Virus record (IMG/VR): IMGVR_UViG_3300044941_000044
Coordinates: 1-37,479 of that record
DNA length: 37,479 nt
From: a virus
Strand: one strand, 5' to 3'
Below are positions 22,457 to 28,643 of the stretch, one piece after another. Numbering within the stretch: position 1 is the stretch's first letter; each line of letters opens with the position of its first letter. The translations under genes were made by a program, and so were the position numbers. The notes under the pieces are model-generated. The model had not been told where the DNA came from. It ran no database searches and saw only the letters and a program-made list of their open reading frames with translations.

Positions 22457-22882
22457 TTATTGTTGAGGTTGCTGAGCCGGTTGCTGCCCCGCTTGAGGTT
22501 GAGCCGGTTGCTGAGCCGGTTGCTGGCCCGCTTGTGCTTGCGGTGCCGCTGGCTTAGGTGCCGCTGCCGCTTGCTGCCCTTGTGCCGACAACATCGGGTT
22601 CTTTCCTAGTTCTTCAAATGTCTTCTTCAAATTTTGGTCTTGGATTTGTGGAACCAACTTTTGAATTTGTGGCCATAACTTCTTAATTTCTTCTACAGCT
22701 TTATCATTGGCCGGTTGAGCCGTACCTTGGCCTTGTGCCTGTGGCGGCTGTTGTGCTTGCGGCTGTCCGGCAGGAGCGGGTTGCCCACCAGCAGGAGCAG
22801 GCTGTGCAGGAGCGCCCGCAGTATTCTCACGAATACGCCGTTCCTGATTCATTTTTTTGTAAAAATCGTAAAAAGATGACAT
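22457..22882 (-). CDS. Low-complexity Ala/Gln/Pro-rich protein, possible head core or scaffold
   Basis: The 141-aa product from ATG 22882 (GGGG upstream) starts MSSFYDFYKKMNQERRIREN. It is then dominated by Pro/Ala/Gln repeats with GQQPAQQP units near the C-terminus, and has one helical segment (AVEEIKKLWPQIQKLVPQIQ). Disordered PAQ-rich tails and short F-x-D-F-type starts occur in phage scaffold and core proteins. The 1046-aa virion-type protein at 28643-31783 has a comparable FKDFF start and a PQQQAPKQP region. The opposite strand also shows an open frame here, but its composition is that of an antisense shadow. Confidence 0.6.
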   Translation of the reverse strand: MSSFYDFYKKMNQERRIRENTAGAPAQPAPAGGQPAPAGQPQAQQPPQAQGQGTAQPANDKAVEEIKKLWPQIQKLVPQIQDQNLKKTFEELGKNPMLSAQGQQAAAAPKPAAPQAQAGQQPAQQPAQPQAGQQPAQQPQQ

Positions 22883-22901
22883 TCTATTTTCCCCTTTTGT
22901 A

Positions 22902-22909
22902 TATTTATT
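22902..22909 (-). promoter_or_regulatory. Late-promoter-like box AATAAATA
   Basis: One mismatch from TATAAATA, 20 bases upstream of the PAQ-rich gene, overlapping the stop region of the preceding gene. The spacing matches the box upstream of the 141-aa virion gene. An 8-mer of this composition is expected a few times by chance. Confidence 0.3.
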
Positions 22910-23447
22910 ACACAATTTTGATTTTTGAATCAGGTTGTTTTTGTGTGACTTTGCCCTCGCCAGTTGTAACGCTTTCTTGGAATCTGCGGCAAATCAGTTC
23001 TAATCTTAACGCTCCCCACATTTTGAACTCGCCCAAGTTCCTTTGAACTACTTCCCAATTCTCTCGAAGGTGTGGAGTAAACAACCTCGAACCAATTTTG
23101 GGTGGATGCCCTATACTTTTAAGAGTTGCACGATAATTTACTTCAAACTTCATTTCATCTGGGGCGTCGATACCAAATCGAGTTAGCTCATTCTGTGAGG
23201 GTATTGGTTCGTAATTACACCACAACATGACTGGATTATTGGAGAATAGCTTTCCACGATCTTCCAAATAAAGCGGATCAACAGTTTGTGGTTGAATCAG
23301 GACTTCATAGTAATATAAAGGAGAGCCACCACGTTTGATTGCTTCTTGATCCCAATCGTTAAACAAATCGTGTTCAGGGGCATCAGGATTAAACTGCTGA
23401 ATGCTACCCGCCAACGTGTAGGGCGTTCCATCCTGATTTCTTAACAT
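22908..23447 (-). CDS. Neck / head-tail completion protein candidate (gp14-like)
   Basis: The 179-aa product starts MLRNQDGTPYTLAGSIQQFN and contains YYYEVLIQ, LFSNNPVMLWCNYEPIP, FGIDAPDEMKFEVN and PPKIGSRLFTPHLRENWEVV. The order FGI-DE..., P-x-I-G, W-E-V resembles the gp14 neck family of T4-like phages, although similarity is weak. The start has GGAGGAGAGTAATG and overlaps the stop of the 319-aa gene. Its first 13 residues resemble those of the protein at 27703. Its exact role is inferred from position near the gp15 and sheath genes. Confidence 0.5.
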   Translation of the reverse strand: MLRNQDGTPYTLAGSIQQFNPDAPEHDLFNDWDQEAIKRGGSPLYYYEVLIQPQTVDPLYLEDRGKLFSNNPVMLWCNYEPIPSQNELTRFGIDAPDEMKFEVNYRATLKSIGHPPKIGSRLFTPHLRENWEVVQRNLGEFKMWGALRLELICRRFQESVTTGEGKVTQKQPDSKIKIV

Positions 23448-24406
23448 TACTCTCCTCCGGTTGCTCTCTTGCCTCCTCCGGGTTTCTTTACTCTGTTGAA
23501 TCTTAAACCTGAAAGAAGACCTAAATCTTTTCTAGCCTTTTCTGTTGCGGTGCGAATAAGATCAATGATTCTTCCTGCTGTAGAACCACCTACACCCAAT
23601 TTATCTTGTACATCCTGCCAATTTAAAGAAGAAAGCTCTTCTCCTGAAATCATGTCTAATAATCTCAAAGCCTGAACCGTCTTTTGGTCGTCGGCACGTC
23701 CTGCCATCGAACGAATCTGATCTTTAATGGCATTCATTAAGGTTGTGGCTTCTCCGCTCTCATCGCCCAATGTTCTTACTTCATCATCGTCGCCAGTGTC
23801 CATAATGCTGCCACTGCCTACAACCGTACCTTTAGTTACGTCTCTATCTCGTCCAATATCGTCTTCCCCCGCACTGCGAGTGCCAGTCTTGATATATGTG
23901 TCATATTCCATGCCACGATTTTTGCCTTTTACTACCTTAGATCGCTGTGAATATCCTTCTGATCTACGACGCAAGGCTGTAACAATAACACTGGTAAACC
24001 ACCGTCCTTTATCTTCGGGTGACTTATCTAAAATCCCCAAGAAAGCCTGACGTGTTGCTCCACATTCATTTGGATCAGCTTCGATTCCCTTTTCAGCTTT
24101 TCTTCCCAAGAATTTGCCTTGAGCCATACACATATAGGCGTCTGTGAGAGCTTCACCCAATACAGTAGCAAAGGCTTCTGTATCACGCTTGAAAACAGAC
24201 CCGCCGCTACTTGCCGACATTGCAAGATTGACCCAATTCACGCCAGAAGTTTTGAATAGCGAATCGAATGCGCTATTCCAATGTCCCAACTCACTACTGA
24301 GGGATTCATTTAGTTTGTTTTTGAATTTGAGTTCCGAAATAGCTTCGGTCCACACGTCTCGTAGTTCTACGATTTGGAACCACAAATTAAAGTTCATATT
24401 TGCCAT
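23447..24406 (-). CDS. 319-aa virion-region protein with sigma-4-like C-terminus
   Basis: The product has an N-terminal part MANMNFNLWFQIVELRDVWT and a charged middle (GEDDIGRDRDVTKG). A C-terminal helix-turn-helix-like part (about 245-300) reads RLLDMISGEELSSLNWQDVQ, then DKLGVGGSTAGRIIDLIRTA, then TEKARKDLGL, similar in shape to region 4 of sigma factors. It is in the middle of structural genes, so it may instead be a virion protein with a helical tail. No Cys/His metal site is seen. The start has GAAGGA. The stop overlaps the next gene start. Confidence 0.55.
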   Translation of the reverse strand: MANMNFNLWFQIVELRDVWTEAISELKFKNKLNESLSSELGHWNSAFDSLFKTSGVNWVNLAMSASSGGSVFKRDTEAFATVLGEALTDAYMCMAQGKFLGRKAEKGIEADPNECGATRQAFLGILDKSPEDKGRWFTSVIVTALRRRSEGYSQRSKVVKGKNRGMEYDTYIKTGTRSAGEDDIGRDRDVTKGTVVGSGSIMDTGDDDEVRTLGDESGEATTLMNAIKDQIRSMAGRADDQKTVQALRLLDMISGEELSSLNWQDVQDKLGVGGSTAGRIIDLIRTATEKARKDLGLLSGLRFNRVKKPGGGKRATGGE

Positions 24407-24454
24407 GATTGTATATATCCTTCCTACCTTTTTCCGGCGTAGCTGATAATAAAC

Positions 24455-24492
24455 AAAAAAACCTTCTGCCTGTATATAGGCAGAAGGTTTTT
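24455..24492 (-). terminator. Bidirectional-type terminator after the 141-aa virion gene
   Basis: AACCTTCTGCCT (24460-24471), loop GTATAT, AGGCAGAAGGTT (24478-24489), with T-runs on both strands. It lies between the 141-aa gene and the 319-aa gene on the leftward strand and should separate their expression. Confidence 0.85.
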
Positions 24493-24518
24493 AAGTTATT
24501 GAATTTTAAAGGTCAAAA

Positions 24519-24944
24519 TCAGTCTAAAGTGACTTTGGGTGTAATAGCAATCTGGCCACCGCCTGCTGGCAACTGGAACGGAGCGCCTGAGAATTTCTCA
24601 ACCCACAGTAAGTTTCCGCCTGTTTGGGAAGTTACATAATACCCGTAAACTGTCACTGCCGTCGTGAAAGTAAAGGTCTGTTCACTGTAAACCGCTGTCG
24701 TCGTGCCGTTCGTTTGGGTCGTCGTCCAAGATGAACCCACAAGTGTAATTGGAGCATAACCAGTAGCTCCTACCGCTTCAGTAATAATTGAAGTTGTAAT
24801 GCTGTCGTTAACAGTTGGATTATTGGTGTAAAGTCTAAGAACTCTCTGTCCACCGGCTGGTCCGGCTGTGCCATCTGTTGCCAACATATTGACGAGATAT
24901 TGCAACATCAGAATTTCAGCAACGTCAGGTACTACTAATGCCAT
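24519..24944 (-). CDS. Small virion structural protein (MALVVP family)
   Basis: The 141-aa product begins MALVVPDVAEILMLQYLVNM and continues RVLRLYTNNPTVNDS, GATGYAPITLVGSSW, VYSEQTFTFT, VYGYYVTSQTGGNLLWVEKF and ITPKVTLD. This sequence shape is widespread in tailed phages as an uncharacterised structural protein, probably a head decoration or fibre-associated protein. It has its own TATAAATA-type box and terminator, which suggests strong late expression. The start has TAGGAG upstream. Confidence 0.68.
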   Translation of the reverse strand: MALVVPDVAEILMLQYLVNMLATDGTAGPAGGQRVLRLYTNNPTVNDSITTSIITEAVGATGYAPITLVGSSWTTTQTNGTTTAVYSEQTFTFTTAVTVYGYYVTSQTGGNLLWVEKFSGAPFQLPAGGGQIAITPKVTLD

Positions 24945-24965
24945 ATTTCACTCCTACTTTTCTTC

Positions 24966-24973
24966 TATTTATA
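24966..24973 (-). promoter_or_regulatory. Late promoter-like TATAAATA box
   Basis: Exact T4-type late promoter sequence on the minus strand, 21 bases upstream of the 141-aa virion gene. The presence of a gp55-like sigma factor in the window supports the reading. A near-match TATAAATG on the plus strand at 25019-25026 lies upstream of the split HNH gene. Confidence 0.5.
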
Positions 24974-25040
24974 GTTGTCTCCAATTTTTTTTGAGAAATT
25001 TATTTGGTCCTACTTCTATATAAATGGAAAAGGAACCACA

Positions 25041-25500
25041 ATGCGAAAATTATCTCAAGGCGAAGTCGAAAGAATCTTTGAAGACCAAGGTTGTAAACTT
25101 TTGTCGCAATATAAAGATAGTAACACTTCGCTAGAATATGTATGCTCTTGTGGCAACAAAGCTAAAAATAACTTGAAGAGATTCAGGTCTGGTGCCAGAT
25201 GTAAAAATTGTGGCAACCTTAAAAGTTCCAAAACTAGAGCCTTTGATTATGAGTATATTAGAGAATATTTTGAATCCAATAAATGTACTCTTTTGAGCAA
25301 TGAATATAAAAATTCTCTAACGCCACTTTGGTACAAGTGTTGTTGCGGCAACGTATCAGAAATTACCTTTGTTAATTTTAGGGCTGGTCATCGATGTCGA
25401 AAGTGCAGCTTAAAGATAGGCCCGAAAAACCATAAATGGAATCCCAATAGACAACTTGTTAAAGAAAATGAATCTTTGAGAAAACGATGCTATAATTTAT
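25041..25500 (+). pseudogene. HNH homing-type endonuclease, 5' part (interrupted by IS-B)
   Basis: From ATG 25041 (AAAGGAACC upstream) the frame reads MRKLSQGEVERIFEDQGCKL and contains two zinc-ribbon-like repeats: CSCGN with CKNCG, then CCCGN with CRKC. It runs into the element at KENESLRKRCYNL. Joined directly to 27399-27706, the frame continues as YNLLHRSLKSFGKKK without a shift and totals 768 bases, a 255-aa protein. The N-terminal ribbons would bind DNA. An earlier in-frame start at 24975 lacks a ribosome site. Confidence 0.85.
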
Positions 25501-25517
25501 CCATCGGCGGCGTGAAA

Positions 25518-25615
25518 ACCCCTACTTTTCTCTGAATGAGAAAAGTTAGCCCTGTGTAGGGAGTGAGCGAAGCGAACGACCAAACAGGGCTAACCTCTTT
25601 AGGGTAGTGGGATGA
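25518..25615 (+). other. Structured left end of IS-B
   Basis: Hairpins ACTTTTCTC/GAGAAAAGT (25524-25532 with 25538-25546) and GTTAGCCCTGT/ACAGGGCTAAC (25545-25555 with 25584-25594) occupy the same places as in IS-A but with different sequences. Flanking motifs CCCCTACTTT and CCTCTTTAGGGTAGTGGGAT are shared, as is the central GTAGGGAG. The compensating changes support a conserved structure. Confidence 0.62.
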
Positions 25616-25725
25616 GAGCCGCCATAGTAGAAATTACCTAAAATATGACGCTGATCTAATCTGGTTTCCACTCGTCCAATTAAAAGCCCCATAACAAACA
25701 GATCGCCAACCAATTAGAGCGGCTA

Positions 25726-26135
25726 CTATCCCTGTTCTTCAATATATCGCTTGATTGTCTCGGTGCTTACATCACCAGTTGAACAAGCAAAATAGCCCAA
25801 AATGTATGTTCCTTCCAGAAATGTCGAGACAAAAACAATCGTCTCATCTTCCATATTCTGTTCGTGGACATACTCTTGAGCCTGTTCGCAATACTGCTGA
25901 CTGACAATGTAGGCGGATAGTCGATCAACAGATGGACATGATCTCTGTCACTTTCCATCATATCAATCTGGAAATCGGACTCATTCGCAATGTCAAACAG
26001 GATTTGCTTCATGTCTTCATCAACCTGTTGATTTGCCAGCAATTTCTTGCGATACTTACAGCAAAAGATAACATGCACCTTGAGGAGAAATTTGCAGTGG
26101 GAATTACTTTTGTATTTTTTCTTTTTCTTTGCCAT
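25726..26135 (-). pseudogene. tnpA: TnpA transposase (Y1 HUH), frameshifted by a 7-bp deletion
   Basis: The frame from ATG 26135 reads MAKKKKKYKSNSHCKFLLKV, contains the HUH motif HVHLLIDYPP and continues to RHFWKEHTFW. It then shifts and stops at 25767 (AILLVQLVM). Near 25797 seven bases present in IS-A (TCAGATG on the coding strand) are missing. In the other frame the normal end follows: GYFACSTGD and TIKRYIEEQG, stopping at 25726-25728. The catalytic tyrosine helix is thus out of frame. IS-A carries a nonsense codon a few residues away from this point, so the two copies were lost independently. Confidence 0.85.
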
Positions 26136-26156
26136 TTTTTCACCAGTGAAACACTA

Positions 26157-26182
26157 CTATACTATATCAGATAACAGTATAG
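26157..26182. promoter_or_regulatory. Divergent tnpA/tnpB promoter region with inverted repeat
   Basis: CTATACT (26157-26163) and AGTATAG (26176-26182) flank 12 bases in the 53-base gap between the divergent genes. Both strands offer TATACT/TATAAT-like -10 boxes. tnpB follows 6 bases after, so its transcript has a very short leader. Confidence 0.4.
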
Positions 26183-26188
26183 GTTTCA

Positions 26189-27343
26189 ATGGTCGATTAC
26201 ACTTACAAGTTTAGGCTCTACCCAACAAAGGAACAGGAAACGAAACTCGCCAAACATTTTGGTTGTGTTAGGTTCGTTTACAATCATTTCCTTGATCGTC
26301 GGGTGAAGTTCTACCTTGAAGCCAAAGAACAAGACCTTGAAAAGAAATCGCTGAACTATAATGACGACGCCAGAGAACTAACCTCAATCAAGAAAGAAAT
26401 CACTTGGCTGAAGGAAGTCAATTCGCAATCCTTGCAACACGCACTGAAACACTTGGAGTCTGGCTTCAATCGCTTCTACAAGAAACTGGCTAAGTTTCCA
26501 CGTTTCAAGAACAGGCGAACCAAGCAAAGTTTTCGTGTCCCGCAGCATGTTCGAGTTGAAGACAATAAACTTTACATCGTCAAATTCAGAGAAGGCATCA
26601 AGGTCAAACTACATCGACCGATTGAGGGAAGCATCTGCAACGCCACAATCAGCAAGAACAAGGCTGGTCAATACTTTGTGTGTATAGGAGTGCAACGACA
26701 TATTGAGAAACATGAACCTAATGAAAACCAAGTTGGGGTCGATCTCGGAATCAAAACACTTGTTACATGCTCAGATGGCAGAAGTTTCCCAAATATCAAA
26801 CCATATCGCACACTTGAGAAGAAGCGACGTATCCTTGCCAAAGCCTTGTCTCGGACAGTAAAAGGCAGCAATGGTAGGGAGAAAGCACGTCGCAAACTTG
26901 CTCGATTGGACTTGAAGATTACCAACATCAGAAACAATCACTTGCATAAGGTCAGCCACAAACTCGTTAGTGAGAACCAAACTATCGTGATGGAAGACTT
27001 GAACGTGAAAGGTATGTTGAGCAATCGCAAGTTATCCAAGAGTATTTGGGACTGTTCTTTGTATGAGTTGGTTCGCCAGATAAAATACAAGTGCGAGTGG
27101 TATGGTCGAGAGTTTTTGCAGGTCAGCCGATGGTTTCCATCGAGTAAGACTTGTGGAAGTTGTGGTTACGTCAATGATGGTTTGACGTTAGCTGATAGAG
27201 AATGGGTTTGTCCAAGATGTTCTGTAAAGCATGATCGAGATATGAATGCAGCAAAGAACATCTTGCGACAAGGACTCAATCAAGAAAATAGAACCGTAGG
27301 AACTACGGAGATAGCCGATTGTCTTGGTGTAAGACCTGCTTGA
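26189..27343 (+). CDS. tnpB: TnpB RNA-guided nuclease of IS-B
   Basis: The 384-aa product has the full TnpB layout. It starts MVDYTYKFRLYPTKEQE and carries KHFGCVRFVYNHFLDRR. The RuvC residues are D185 in VGVDLGIKT, E269 in IVMEDLNVKGM and D351 in HDRDMNAAKNIL. The zinc finger uses C322/C325 and C341/C344. The length is typical for compact TnpB proteins. The 3' end of the gene is part of the omega-RNA. The guide read from the flanking DNA would point it at the uninterrupted HNH gene next to TTTAT. It is clearly diverged from the IS-A copy outside the motifs, though the C-terminal CLGVRPA is identical. Confidence 0.95.
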   Translation: MVDYTYKFRLYPTKEQETKLAKHFGCVRFVYNHFLDRRVKFYLEAKEQDLEKKSLNYNDDARELTSIKKEITWLKEVNSQSLQHALKHLESGFNRFYKKLAKFPRFKNRRTKQSFRVPQHVRVEDNKLYIVKFREGIKVKLHRPIEGSICNATISKNKAGQYFVCIGVQRHIEKHEPNENQVGVDLGIKTLVTCSDGRSFPNIKPYRTLEKKRRILAKALSRTVKGSNGREKARRKLARLDLKITNIRNNHLHKVSHKLVSENQTIVMEDLNVKGMLSNRKLSKSIWDCSLYELVRQIKYKCEWYGREFLQVSRWFPSSKTCGSCGYVNDGLTLADREWVCPRCSVKHDRDMNAAKNILRQGLNQENRTVGTTEIADCLGVRPA

Positions 27344-27398
27344 GTGGGCTACTGATTGGATCGGAAGCCCCGCCGTCTTTAGCGGCGGGGTAGTTCAC
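27311..27398 (+). ncRNA. Predicted omega-RNA scaffold of IS-B (3' part)
   Basis: The hairpin CCCCGCCG (27368-27375), loop TCTTTAG, CGGCGGGG (27383-27390) and TAGTTCAC end the element. From 27311 to 27398 I count about six differences from the corresponding 89 bases of IS-A. The guide would begin TACACAGGTCTTTG at 27399. The 5' end of the RNA is not determined and is likely inside tnpB. Confidence 0.72.
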
Positions 27399-27706
27399 TA
27401 CACAGGTCTTTGAAATCATTTGGAAAGAAAAAAGTATATAAAACAAGTCAAATGTTGGGATTTACTTCAGAGGAACTTCGTGATTGGATAAATCAAGAAA
27501 AATTTAAGCAAATTATTCAAGGTGAGTGGCACTTAGATCATGTATTTCCAATTAAAGCATTTGTTGATTATGGTATTCAAGATTTGAAGTTGATAAATTG
27601 TTTAGAAAATTTACAACCTGTTCCAAAGCAGCACAATCTAAACAAGCAAGGAAAATATTGCAAAAAAGAATTTGAATCTTGGCTTACAAAAAAGAGAATA
27701 AAATGA
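27399..27706 (+). pseudogene. HNH homing-type endonuclease, 3' part
   Basis: The frame continues from the 5' part (base 2 of a Leu codon) as LHRSLKSFGKKKVYKTSQML, then the nuclease core WHLDHVFPIKAF (His and Asp of HNH), DLKLINCLENLQPVP and NLNKQGKYCKKEF. This matches HNH enzymes with an N-terminal zinc-ribbon array and a C-terminal nuclease, typical free-standing homing endonucleases of phages. A TTG at 27410 could start a 98-aa remnant containing the nuclease core only. The stop overlaps the start of the next gene (ATGA). Confidence 0.88.
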
Positions 27707-28368
27707 CTTTGAAAAACAAAGACGGCAGTGTTTATCGTTTGAAGGGACCAAATCCCCTGATGAAAGAACAAAAAATATGGGAGGAGTTTCGTGTCCACAA
27801 TATGAAGTGGGGTAGCGAAATCCTGCCCGATTCTTCGGAGCTTAATGCGATCAAAACGGACTTCCAAGTTCGTAACAGCTTTATTGACGAACTCGACCAA
27901 GCCGCAGCCGCAACTCCTAAAGAACCTGATATTAAAGTAGTAGAGACACCGACGATTTCTGAACCCAAAGTCATTTTGGAACCAAAATCCGAAATAACTG
28001 TGGTTGAAAATAAGATCGTTGAGCCTCCACGACCGGAAAATATCGACAATTCTATTCCAAAAATATTTATCCATTGTCTGCCTGCTTTTCTCGAAAACAA
28101 AATCGACAATGTTTATGGCGACAACGTGCAAACTCTGAAATATAAATCCCCATTCTCTTTCGAGGGGGTAATTTTGGATCAATCTGATTTGACGTTCAAA
28201 TTTTGGACTCAGGCAGATAAATTAACCAATCAAATTCTTCAAGGCTCGATCATATACCCCAAAACCACACAAAAGAGATGGTGGAGAGTACAGGAGCGAG
28301 TCGAAAAGACTGGTGGTTGGATTATTACATCTCACCCATCCGACTTTCAGCCTCACTTTGAGGCTTGA
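27703..28368 (+). CDS. Virion-region protein sharing an N-terminal motif with the gp14-like protein
   Basis: The 221-aa product starts in the ATGA overlap with the HNH gene: MTLKNKDGSVYRLKGPNPLM. This resembles MLRNQDGTPYTLAGSI of the protein at 22908-23447. A Pro/Glu-rich linker (residues 70-120) follows, then a beta-rich domain with FEGVILDQSDLTFKFWTQAD and RWWRVQERVEKTGGWIITSH. It probably belongs to the neck or head structure, but the function is not known. It converges with the 96-aa gene, overlapping by 16 bases. Confidence 0.6.
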   Translation: MTLKNKDGSVYRLKGPNPLMKEQKIWEEFRVHNMKWGSEILPDSSELNAIKTDFQVRNSFIDELDQAAAATPKEPDIKVVETPTISEPKVILEPKSEITVVENKIVEPPRPENIDNSIPKIFIHCLPAFLENKIDNVYGDNVQTLKYKSPFSFEGVILDQSDLTFKFWTQADKLTNQILQGSIIYPKTTQKRWWRVQERVEKTGGWIITSHPSDFQPHFEA

Positions 28369-28643
28369 TCCGGGTGAACCACCGTGGCTTTAATGCCCAT
28401 TTTCTCAAGTTGTTCTTTGTAATCGCCTACAGCTTTGAGATAACCAATCTCGTATATCTCAATCGCCATTTGCAAAAAAGCCTGCACATCTTTATCAGTT
28501 AGTAGCGATACGCCAACCCTTTCTACAATATCTTGGTGTTTTGTGTACCGATCTTGTAAAAGTTGGAACATGCTTTTTTGCACATAATGAGCTTTCGGGT
28601 TACTGAGATAGCTCATCCACGGATTTAGGTCTGTTGTTGCCAT
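28353..28643 (-). CDS. 96-aa helical protein of unknown function
   Basis: The product reads MATTDLNPWMSYLSNPKAHY and then mostly helix (AFLQMAIEIYEIGYLKAVGD), with no motif I can name. It starts in the TAATG overlap with the 1046-aa gene, so they are co-translated. A structural or chaperone role for the large protein is possible. Confidence 0.6.
   Translation of the reverse strand: MATTDLNPWMSYLSNPKAHYVQKSMFQLLQDRYTKHQDIVERVGVSLLTDKDVQAFLQMAIEIYEIGYLKAVGDYKEQLEKMGIKATVVHPDQASK

Larger units (their letters stand above)
25501..27398 (+). mobile_element. IS200/IS605-family element IS-B inserted in an HNH gene
   Basis: The ends are fixed by the interrupted gene. Left flank ends AATTTAT (TTTAT at 25496-25500) and right flank starts TACACAGG at 27399; joining them restores the HNH frame. 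Inside are leftward tnpA (frameshifted), rightward tnpB and the conserved right end CCCCGCCG...TAGTTCAC. There is no target duplication, as expected for this family. TTTAT is therefore the presumed insertion-site motif and TnpB TAM. Length 1898 bases. No passenger genes are present. Confidence 0.92.

Noticed and set aside
22309-22557. Rightward open frame with EPVAAPLEVEPVAEPVAG-type repeats
   Set aside because: It is the antisense of the PAQ-rich gene repeats; it lacks a start signal of its own and begins inside the DUF6065-like gene.
25501-25620. Repeat pairs near the left end of IS-B considered as a CRISPR array
   Set aside because: They are palindromic arms of two hairpins, not direct repeats with regular spacers.
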